This document shows positions 1 through 5,910 of a stretch of DNA of 5,910 nt, in pieces. The position numbers and the translations under genes were made by a program. The notes under the pieces were generated by a model that saw nothing but the letters and a program-made list of their open reading frames with translations, was not told the DNA's origin and ran no database searches. The stretch is from Chitinophagales bacterium (GTDB lineage Bacteria; Bacteroidota; Bacteroidia; Chitinophagales; UBA10324): the NCBI GenBank assembly GCA_013695715.1, contig JACCZZ010000129.1, positions 1 to 5,910 of the forward strand, read 5' to 3'. Position 1 is the stretch's first letter, and each line of letters begins with the position of its first letter.

Positions 1-164
1 TCAGAAGCTATTAAATTAATGCTGCCGTTGCGGTCGCCAAAACAACTTACATTATAACCGTGATAATTGGAACGTACCAATTGCAATTGCATTTGTGCCG
101 TGCTGTTATATGCAATAAACATTAATAAGCACGCAGAGAAAAAAGTAGAATTCAGTTTGTTCAT
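1..164 (-). CDS. N-terminus of a secreted SprB-repeat protein, probable T9SS cargo (partial)
   Basis: The frame opens at an ATG at 164-162 and stays open for 54 codons to the left edge, so the 3' part is missing. Residues 1-24 (MNKLNSTFFSACLLMFIAYN then STAQ) form a typical Sec signal peptide: Lys3, a hydrophobic core at about 8-19, and a likely cleavage at A23|Q24, which leaves an N-terminal Gln as is common in Bacteroidota. Cys12 sits inside the hydrophobic core and is not followed by a lipobox-like context, so this is not read as a lipoprotein. Residues 32-51 (SNYHGYNVSCFGDRNGSINL) match the opening of SprB-type repeats, which usually read S-x-Y-x-G-Y-N-[IV]-S-C-x-G-x-x-D/N-G-S-I. Such repeats occur in the gliding adhesin SprB and in many large surface proteins with C-terminal gliding-motility or T9SS type B sorting domains. 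The C-terminal sorting domain cannot be checked here. No Shine-Dalgarno sequence precedes the ATG, which is usual in this phylum. The signal peptide is clear and the repeat assignment likely; the cargo role is inference. Confidence 0.72.
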   Translation of the reverse strand, partial: MNKLNSTFFSACLLMFIAYNSTAQMQLQLVRSNYHGYNVSCFGDRNGSINLIAS

Positions 165-365
165 CGGTAAAAAATTTATTGTTGAGATTTCGAGTAATAA
201 ATTATTAATATTAATAAACGCAATATAATCATAAATTATCGAATAAATTATTCTTTATAGCAATTATTTACAATTAGATAATACTTCATTGCTCTTAGGG
301 TACTACTTCACACAGATCTCCTTAAACAGTGCTTCGTACTATAAGATATTCATATTACCATCCTA
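165..365. other. AT-rich intergenic region with palindromes and a repeated 9-mer
   Basis: This gap lies between the transporter stop and the start of the SprB-repeat gene and should hold the promoter of the latter. It is strongly AT-rich from about 171 to 290. It contains a 16-base all-A/T perfect palindrome (202-217), a GAATAA-A-TTATTC inverted repeat (241-253), and three copies of ATAAATTAT (197-205, 231-239, 243-251). Read on the minus strand, each copy gives TAATTTAT, which agrees with the Bacteroidota -7 consensus TAnnTTTG at 6 of 8 positions, but no copy is a full match. A minus-strand TTG lies 20 bases upstream of the copy at 243-251, a spacing that fits a -33/-7 pair. No open reading frame of note and no GC-rich hairpin with a T-run was seen, so the transporter gene has no evident intrinsic terminator here. 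Confidence 0.5.
202..217. repeat. 16-base perfect A/T palindrome upstream of the SprB-repeat gene
   Basis: TTATTAAT joined to ATTAATAA forms a perfect 16-base palindrome with no spacer, centred between 209 and 210 and ending 37 bases upstream of the ATG at 164. Its symmetry is exact, but all its bases are A or T in a very AT-rich stretch, so chance is a real explanation. It could be a regulator site or a structure near the transcription start. No function is claimed. Confidence 0.35.
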
Positions 366-1619
366 TCAGGTCTCTAAATAATCCAACTCTTTCCCATATG
401 TTTCTTCTGTTCGCCAAAGAGCAACAAATGCAACGAGCAGCACGATGATGCCAACAGTAAGAGCAGCAGTTATGATATTATCTGAATAGCCTTTTATTAA
501 TAGAAAGAGTGAGGTCATTGGCACCACAGCTCCGCGTACAAAATTTGGTGTGGTAGTGGTTGCCGTTGCGCGTATGTTAGTTCCAAACTGCTCTGAAGCT
601 ATAGTCATAAATACAGACCAGTATCCATTTGCAATACCAAATAGAAAAGTAAAGGCGTAGAACAGTACCACTGAAATGCCATGCAATGAGACATAAATAA
701 ATACACACAATGCATCGGCAATAAGAAAAAGTAAAAGGGCTCGCTTTCTGCTCTTTAAATACTGGCTGAGCAACCCGCAGAGTAAGGCACCTGTAGCAGC
801 GCCGGCATAATGATACATTATTGAATTAGCTCCGGTAATGATGGTTTTGCCGGTAGATGGATCAATTCCTATACGAAGCATTTGTGCATATTCAGGTGCG
901 AATGTGATAAGGATTCCAATCACAAACCAAATAGGTACACCAATTAAAATCCCTTTCAGGTACTTAGATAATCTTGGCCGATGAGTGAATAAGCTTAAAA
1001 AGTTACCTCGCCTTACCGGCTCTTTCTTCAATTGATTAAACATCCCGGATTCATAAGCACTTACCCGAAGAATCAACAAAGCAATCCCAAGACCTCCCCC
1101 AATGTAATAAGCCATGCGCCAATCGAACATCTTTGCTACAAGGCCGCCAGCAACTGCACCAAAAATTCCAAATGCTGCGACAATGGTAGTTCCATAGCCG
1201 CGATGCTCCTTTGTCATCACCTCAGAAACCAGAGTGATTCCAGCTCCCAGCTCGCCTGCTAATCCAATACCAGCAACGAAACGGTAAAAAGCGTACATCT
1301 CTAATGACTGAACGGTGCCATTCAAGATATTTGCTACAGAATACAGAATTATAGATCCGAAAAGTACCGATAGCCTACCCCGCTTATCACCTAATACACC
1401 CCATAAAATGCCGCCTATCAGCATGCCGCCCATCTGCCAGTTTAGAAGGTAGGCACCTAAATCTAATAGCTGTTTGTCATCTGTATAACCAAGGGCAATG
1501 AGGCTTGGCCGCCGAACAATTCCGAAAAGAAGTAAATCATAGATATCAACGAAATAGCCCAGGGCTGAAATGATCACAGCCATATTCATCACATTGCTTG
1601 TAAGAGCCTTTTCTTGCAT
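366..1619 (-). CDS. MFS transporter, MHS (metabolite:H+ symporter)-like
   Basis: This is a complete 417-residue inner-membrane carrier of the major facilitator superfamily, which would move a small solute, probably with protons. About 12 hydrophobic helices are visible: roughly 12-34, 55-77, 84-104, 107-130, 143-165, 168-188, 221-243, 265-286, 291-311, 314-338, 352-377 and 380-402, with a cytoplasmic loop at 189-220 between the halves. Motif A in the loop between helices 2 and 3 is GVLGDKRGRL (74-83), with a degenerate second-half copy at 282-293 (GLLSQYLKSRKR). Helix 1 carries VDIYD (24-28), comparable to the E-W-Y-D of MHS-family carriers; helix 4 has RFVAGIGLAGE (113-123), close to the MHS and sugar-porter R-G-G-E pattern; and SEQFGTNIRAT (342-352) resembles the E-x-x-P-T-x-x-R-A/G motif after helix 10. 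MHS relatives carry citrate, 2-oxoglutarate, proline/betaine or shikimate; the substrate cannot be told here. The ATG at 1619 is the first in frame, since a stop lies at 1643-1641; Met11 and Met13 are alternative starts and no Shine-Dalgarno sequence helps to choose. The gene ends in tandem stops, TGA then TAG. It sits 121 bases downstream of sprA on the same strand. Confidence 0.9.
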   Translation of the reverse strand: MQEKALTSNVMNMAVIISALGYFVDIYDLLLFGIVRRPSLIALGYTDDKQLLDLGAYLLNWQMGGMLIGGILWGVLGDKRGRLSVLFGSIILYSVANILNGTVQSLEMYAFYRFVAGIGLAGELGAGITLVSEVMTKEHRGYGTTIVAAFGIFGAVAGGLVAKMFDWRMAYYIGGGLGIALLILRVSAYESGMFNQLKKEPVRRGNFLSLFTHRPRLSKYLKGILIGVPIWFVIGILITFAPEYAQMLRIGIDPSTGKTIITGANSIMYHYAGAATGALLCGLLSQYLKSRKRALLLFLIADALCVFIYVSLHGISVVLFYAFTFLFGIANGYWSVFMTIASEQFGTNIRATATTTTPNFVRGAVVPMTSLFLLIKGYSDNIITAALTVGIIVLLVAFVALWRTEETYGKELDYLET

Positions 1620-1653
1620 CCAAAAACTATTGGCGCTAATTTATAAACATCAC

Positions 1654-1685
1654 CTATAATATGGAGATGAATTAATTCAAGCAAA
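1654..1685 (-). promoter_or_regulatory. Possible Bacteroidota-type promoter for the transporter gene
   Basis: On the minus strand TTTG (1685-1682) is followed after 20 bases by TATTATAG (1661-1654). This fits the -33 TTTG element and the spacing of Bacteroidota primary-sigma promoters; the -7 element matches TAnnTTTG at only 6 of 8 positions counting the two free bases, though it also resembles a classical -10 box (TATTAT). The transporter ATG would be about 35 bases further on. This is pattern matching in AT-rich DNA and is tentative. Confidence 0.3.
1668..1679. promoter_or_regulatory. 12-base palindrome TGAATTAATTCA, possible operator
   Basis: TGAATTAATTCA is a perfect 12-base palindrome lying 49 bases upstream of the transporter ATG, inside the spacer of the promoter candidate at 1654-1685. 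That is a usual place for a repressor site. The symmetry is exact but short and A/T-rich, so it may be chance. No regulator gene is present in the window. Confidence 0.25.
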
Positions 1686-1740
1686 AGCCTAATACACAAA
1701 TGCGCCTCAATCAATTACGCCGACAGAGTTAATAATTTTC

Positions 1741-4700
1741 TTATTGGCCTAAAGTAAACCGGATGGTTACTCCACCATCGGTGTAGCGGATCGGGTATGA
1801 ACTCGAGATTTTCGGTATGGTATAACGCTTTTCAAAGAAAAGACGAACGCTAAGCCGGTTATTTACCACATAATCCAATGCCGGAGAGATGGCCAATGTC
1901 TGAACCCCTGCTGTAGCCTGAGCTGGAACAGACTGGTCAAGCTTTTCACTCACTGTTACGTTATCACCATAAGATACATTTGTAAGGAAGCTAACATCAT
2001 TCTTCAGCCGTGTCTTCTTTCCCTTGATCTTGAAAGGGATGGGCAAATTATGAAATTTATATCCGAGCCCTGCTGTTATTTCCTCAGATCTTGATTCCGT
2101 CAACTGGTAATCGAGAAAACTAAATGATAGATTTCTGCTTCGTTTATATTCAAGTTTAGTGGTAAGTGAATTTTTCCAGGTCATGTCAATACCAAGAAGC
2201 GGTGAAAACTGTTCAGTAATGGAAATTGCTGGTATGTCGTAGAAGGATATGTAATTTCCTGATAAGGAATCTATTTTTGAAGGGAAGGCTAATTCGTTAC
2301 CAGGCGCTCCAATGAAATCAAGAGATGAGGAGAAGGATGCGATAGCTAGCGTGGAATTATATCCATGGCTGATATTAACTGAATTCCATATCTTCTTTGC
2401 CCAAGCCATTTTAGTAACACCGTTGTATGTTACCCTCCAGTTTGGCAGCGGAAATTTGTTAATTGGTAACCCAAGATCTACTGAAGACGGATCTTTACCA
2501 CCATAAGCCGCAAGAAAAGCCGGTATCAGAACATCTTGTGAAAAAGGACCATATCCTCTTTGGTAATTGGGCAATGAATCACTAAAAATCCCATTTGTAT
2601 CCGGATTCACATTTCCCAACCTCGATGAGATCGTCTGTCTGTAATCTTCAAATTGCCTGAAAGTTTCGGAGAATTCATTTGGATTCAGTGGTATGAAGCT
2701 CGTGGATATGGGAATATAAGAGGTTGTAAAAGTTCCGAACTGAACACGGCTCAAATGTTCGAAGCCAGAGCCCGAAGTCGGTCGTTTAAAATATTCTGAG
2801 GAGTTATCAGTATTTGTTCTGCTGAAATTAAGATCAATGAGAAAATCCTTAAAAGGCTCAAGGGTAGCTTTCATGCTCCCATTTTTATTTGAATTCTGAA
2901 CAAACTGGTAATTCAGAGTTGTATCTGAGGATATCCATCCCTGGTCTGCTTTATCGCTAAGCCATGCTGTATCGGGCTGATAACCGAAAATGAAATCCCA
3001 TCCGGGAGCTGATTTAGAAAAATCCTGCCCTATAAATCGTGGTTTAGGTAAATAACCGGGAAGAACGGTATTGTAGTTTTCAGTATAATTTATTGATACG
3101 CGTTTTAACATCAGAGGTAAACGAACTAGAAATGCCTCTGGTCCTAGGGGTTTGGTTTTACCTGCAGTAGTTTTTTTCTGATCAGCCTTACCCGGGTCCT
3201 CTATAGGATTTACATCCTCACCGGGTTTTCTGGAGTCGGGTTTTTTACCTGCAGCAGGCGCATTCGTATCATACTTCTTAAAGAATTTGATCTTATTATA
3301 AAGATTCCTGAAATTCAATTCACCATTCAGGGCAATATTTTGTGTATTGGAAATGGTATTGCCAAGTGGACTTGGTATGATGCGATTAGTTGAACTATCC
3401 AGTATCAGCGGTGCAGTAAGCCAGGAATAATTGGTTCCATAGCGGGCTGTTACTTGTGTCCAGTCAAGAATGGGAATTTTGTTTAGAGGAACTGTATAAT
3501 TCACATTTGCTGCATGTGTGTAATTGGTGGTTCTGCCAAAATCATTGATGTTATTCCAAATAGAATCCTTCTTTTGATCTGTGTCAATCTCTCCTTCGGG
3601 TTCATCAATACGGGTGTTTGTAATCGCATTAAAATCCACATTCAGCCCTTTTGAAATTTCAAGTTTTGCGCCTTCCAGACGATCCCACGTAAAAAACTTA
3701 TTGTATGTTGGAATGATTATTTCATCGGCAGATATAGGTCGCAGCAGCGTCTGATTATACTGACGATCCATTGCAGTTCGGAAGGTGAGATTGGTTGGAA
3801 GAATGTTGAAGTTGATGTCGCGAACAAGCTTTAGATATTTGATCTTAGCAGGAATCAGGTTTTCGAAAGGCGAGATAAATTTTGATTTCCCCGGGAAGGC
3901 ATATCCTAACTCTGCATGATGCTGGCGGGTGAGATCTGATTGAATGATGGGGCTATGTAATAGAGATCGGGTATATGCATAGGTAAAATTCAAATTTTCA
4001 GGAGAATAAATGTGAAGCTTGGGATTTTTATTAGTACTTACTTTCCTTATGTTGGTGAAGTTCAGACTGCTGATTGACCTATAAGTTTGCGCATTTTTCT
4101 TCGCGGTAGCACGTGCCACAGGGTCATTGATCAATGCAAGCTTTTCTTTTAACAAAATATCATGATCATAGGGATCATATTGCGGATTGCTGATCGATTG
4201 GGAAATACCTGCATAAACAGGCAGCCGTATACCAGCGGTTTTTGGAAAAAATTTACCAAGTTCAAGTGAGGTTGCAGCATCAACAGAGCCAAAATTATCT
4301 TTGAATCTTTCATTCAGCTTTTGCTCAAGCTGACCATAACCAATTGTATGCATTGAGCCGGATAATGTCATTGAACCGAGGTCAGCAAGGCGTATATCGG
4401 CCCGGGCGATAGCGGCATAGCCTCCGCTCTCATCAAAGCCTGATAACCGCAACTCATCGAACCACACTTCGGTGCAAACAGGATCACCATTGTCATCTGT
4501 GCCACCATTTTTAGGATTTCTGACACCAAGCATAGCTGTAGCAACAATCCCAAGATCAGGATTACCTACCACTGTTATTTTGCCGCCTGTGGAGGAGTTT
4601 ACCACAAAGGGAACATTCAGCGGCTGGCCGGAAAGATTACGATCTTGTTTTGCTGATACCAGTTCATCCAATATGATATTCATGCTGTTTGTATCTGGCC

Positions 4701-5910
4701 ATATGCTTGAAGGCGATATGCTGCCAGGTGCGGTAATGACTAATGGAATTTCGAATTCATAGTAATTGCTTACAAAGTCACTTCCCAAACGGATAAATGC
4801 GGTTACATCCCCATTTTGAAGAGGGCGTAAAGGATCAGCAGATTCGGCGTGTATAAACATTTGCATTTGGTTATACTGCCTCATGTCCAGATTGATATTT
4901 TTATATACTGCGCGGGAATCACCATTGTTGAGGTTGCAGACCTGGAGTGATAGCGACTGCTCATTTTGAAATACTGTTCCTACCTGACCTACAATTTGTT
5001 CACGCTGTATTCCCGGCGGTAAAACGTAGTTAAACGGTTGCCGGCTTGAATTCTCTTCAAGGCTTACAGAGGTAACATTAAAGAAGGTGTTTCCGGTGTT
5101 ATCACCAGGTATATACTCTCCCGGTTGTGCAAGAGAGAATAGGTATTTCCTCCATTGATTGCGAATGAGTTCCATGCGTGCAAAACGAAGGACTACAGTA
5201 GTATCAAAACCTGTCATGTACATTCTTACAAACCTGATCGATTTAAAATCAGGAATGCTGCCCACCCGCTTGTCGAATTCATTAATTGGAATCTTGAATT
5301 GATACCATTTTTCTACTCCCGGAGAATAGCCATCAACAGAAGGCACAAGCGTGTCTACTACGTCAGTGATAAAGTTTTGTCCCACAATGCCCAAAGCATC
5401 AGGGCTGAGGTGTACTTTATATTGAAAATATTCTTCATTTTCCGTGATTGTATTGTCGCGGTTTAAATCCTCAGATTCTGGTTCATTGGTAGCAGCGAAT
5501 GATATGGCCTCATTTCCTGTAGATATGGGTGAGTTGCCTTCAGAATTGTTGAATTTCGAGTACCGGTTAAGGATGCCTGTTTGTGCATCGTTATAAACCT
5601 GGTCATCATAATAACGGTAATCGTCATTCGATGGGTCGGAAATAGCTGCATTGTAAACCGGTGAGCCTACGCCATAGATTACTGCGAGAGAATTGATATA
5701 GTTTGCAAAAAAGTTTGGTTCATTGCTGGTTTGATTGCCATCATATCCCACATCCTGAAATTGCCGTGCATTGGGATCATTGTCAAAGGCCTGCGTAATT
5801 GGCGGCACTTTAGGAGTATAGGCCCATATACTTTTGTTTTCATTGGTGGTATCTCCAGTGGGCGACAATCCATTCTCATATTGAAACTTTGAATCTTTCA
5901 ATACGTCTTC
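1741..5910 (-). CDS. sprA: SprA/Sov, T9SS outer-membrane translocon (C-terminal 1389 residues, partial)
   Basis: SprA is the giant outer-membrane beta-barrel (36 strands in Flavobacterium johnsoniae) through which T9SS cargo leaves the periplasm; it also supports gliding. The frame is open to the right edge, so residues are counted here from that edge (1-1389); full-length SprA is about 2300-2450 residues, so roughly the first 1000 are missing. Recognisable SprA signatures, in order, are WYQFKIPINEFD (202-213), VCNLNNGDSRAVYKNINLDM (324-343) followed by RQY and then FIHAES (352-357), the hallmark EVWFDELRLSGFDESGGYA (482-500, codons near 4470-4414), and KRVSINYTENYNTVLPGYLP (936-955). From about residue 495 on, alternating polar and hydrophobic stretches with many Tyr, Phe and Asn are typical of barrel strands; the chain ends with a strand GGVTIRFTLGQ and TAA. 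A hydrophilic Lys/Pro/Asp/Gly segment at about 877-923 (near 3282-3142) is probably a barrel loop. The fragment has only two cysteines (325 and 479), both inside the conserved motifs. No frameshift or internal stop is seen. By analogy with known SprA, the partners would be PorV and a plug protein; neither is encoded here. Confidence 0.95.
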   Translation of the reverse strand, partial: EDVLKDSKFQYENGLSPTGDTTNENKSIWAYTPKVPPITQAFDNDPNARQFQDVGYDGNQTSNEPNFFANYINSLAVIYGVGSPVYNAAISDPSNDDYRYYDDQVYNDAQTGILNRYSKFNNSEGNSPISTGNEAISFAATNEPESEDLNRDNTITENEEYFQYKVHLSPDALGIVGQNFITDVVDTLVPSVDGYSPGVEKWYQFKIPINEFDKRVGSIPDFKSIRFVRMYMTGFDTTVVLRFARMELIRNQWRKYLFSLAQPGEYIPGDNTGNTFFNVTSVSLEENSSRQPFNYVLPPGIQREQIVGQVGTVFQNEQSLSLQVCNLNNGDSRAVYKNINLDMRQYNQMQMFIHAESADPLRPLQNGDVTAFIRLGSDFVSNYYEFEIPLVITAPGSISPSSIWPDTNSMNIILDELVSAKQDRNLSGQPLNVPFVVNSSTGGKITVVGNPDLGIVATAMLGVRNPKNGGTDDNGDPVCTEVWFDELRLSGFDESGGYAAIARADIRLADLGSMTLSGSMHTIGYGQLEQKLNERFKDNFGSVDAATSLELGKFFPKTAGIRLPVYAGISQSISNPQYDPYDHDILLKEKLALINDPVARATAKKNAQTYRSISSLNFTNIRKVSTNKNPKLHIYSPENLNFTYAYTRSLLHSPIIQSDLTRQHHAELGYAFPGKSKFISPFENLIPAKIKYLKLVRDINFNILPTNLTFRTAMDRQYNQTLLRPISADEIIIPTYNKFFTWDRLEGAKLEISKGLNVDFNAITNTRIDEPEGEIDTDQKKDSIWNNINDFGRTTNYTHAANVNYTVPLNKIPILDWTQVTARYGTNYSWLTAPLILDSSTNRIIPSPLGNTISNTQNIALNGELNFRNLYNKIKFFKKYDTNAPAAGKKPDSRKPGEDVNPIEDPGKADQKKTTAGKTKPLGPEAFLVRLPLMLKRVSINYTENYNTVLPGYLPKPRFIGQDFSKSAPGWDFIFGYQPDTAWLSDKADQGWISSDTTLNYQFVQNSNKNGSMKATLEPFKDFLIDLNFSRTNTDNSSEYFKRPTSGSGFEHLSRVQFGTFTTSYIPISTSFIPLNPNEFSETFRQFEDYRQTISSRLGNVNPDTNGIFSDSLPNYQRGYGPFSQDVLIPAFLAAYGGKDPSSVDLGLPINKFPLPNWRVTYNGVTKMAWAKKIWNSVNISHGYNSTLAIASFSSSLDFIGAPGNELAFPSKIDSLSGNYISFYDIPAISITEQFSPLLGIDMTWKNSLTTKLEYKRSRNLSFSFLDYQLTESRSEEITAGLGYKFHNLPIPFKIKGKKTRLKNDVSFLTNVSYGDNVTVSEKLDQSVPAQATAGVQTLAISPALDYVVNNRLSVRLFFEKRYTIPKISSSYPIRYTDGGVTIRFTLGQ

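Larger units (their letters stand above)
1620..1740. other. Intergenic region between sprA and the transporter gene
   Basis: These 121 bases separate the sprA TAA stop from the transporter ATG. They hold a possible minus-strand promoter and a 12-base palindrome, listed separately. No strong hairpin followed by a T-run was found after the sprA stop, so read-through from sprA into the transporter gene is possible. No coding sequence is seen. Confidence 0.5.

Noticed and set aside
312..323. AAGGAG on the minus strand in the gap after the transporter gene, like a ribosome binding site
   Set aside because: The possible GTG starts after it run into a stop within one or two codons, so it serves no gene.
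328..340. Weak hairpin AGTAC-GAA-GCACT after the transporter stop as a terminator
   Set aside because: The stem is five pairs with one mismatch and no T-run follows.
1032..1262. Plus-strand frame of 76 codons opposite the transporter gene
   Set aside because: It is antisense to helices 4-6 of a clear MFS protein, is Cys/Ser/Asn-rich and has no domain signal.
4472..4762. Plus-strand frame of 96 codons
   Set aside because: It is antisense to the most conserved part of sprA and is explained as a shadow of that gene.
5155..5466. Plus-strand frame of 103 codons
   Set aside because: It lies entirely opposite sprA codons that match known SprA sequence; its translation has no recognisable domain.
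5899..5901. TTG as the start codon of the large reading frame
   Set aside because: The frame continues upstream without a stop to the edge (Glu-Asp-Val before it), and SprA needs roughly 1000 more N-terminal residues, so this is an internal leucine codon.

Overview
The window looks like chromosomal DNA of a Bacteroidota (Bacteroidetes) bacterium. The main reason is a large gene recognisable as sprA (also called sov), the outer-membrane translocon of the type IX secretion system (T9SS), a system confined to that phylum. Supporting signs are a Bacteroidota-style signal peptide ending in ...STAQ, a SprB-like repeat, AT-rich intergenic DNA, and no clear Shine-Dalgarno sequence ahead of either visible start codon. 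The order or genus cannot be told from this sequence.

All three genes are on the minus strand, so transcription runs from right to left. Positions 5910-1741 hold the C-terminal 1389 residues of SprA; the N-terminal part, probably about 1000 residues, lies beyond the right edge. After a 121-base gap, positions 1619-366 encode a complete 417-residue, 12-helix major facilitator superfamily transporter, most like the metabolite:H+ symporter (MHS) group. After an AT-rich 201-base gap, positions 164-1 hold the first 54 codons of a secreted protein. It has a signal peptide followed almost at once by the start of a SprB-type repeat, and it runs off the left edge.

Functionally, SprA is the channel that T9SS cargo crosses at the outer membrane. 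The truncated SprB-repeat protein is of a kind that is often T9SS cargo (gliding adhesins and other cell-surface proteins), so translocon and possible substrate are close together, separated by an inner-membrane transporter with no obvious link to either. The gaps (121 and 201 bases) do not suggest a tight operon. Each has weak promoter-like and palindromic sequences, and none of them is strong evidence.

No RNA gene, CRISPR array, insertion sequence, attachment site or convincing intrinsic terminator was seen. The window does not show a clearly new system. The points most worth following are the truncated SprB-repeat protein next to sprA, the local gene order around sprA, and the repeated motifs in the AT-rich gap.
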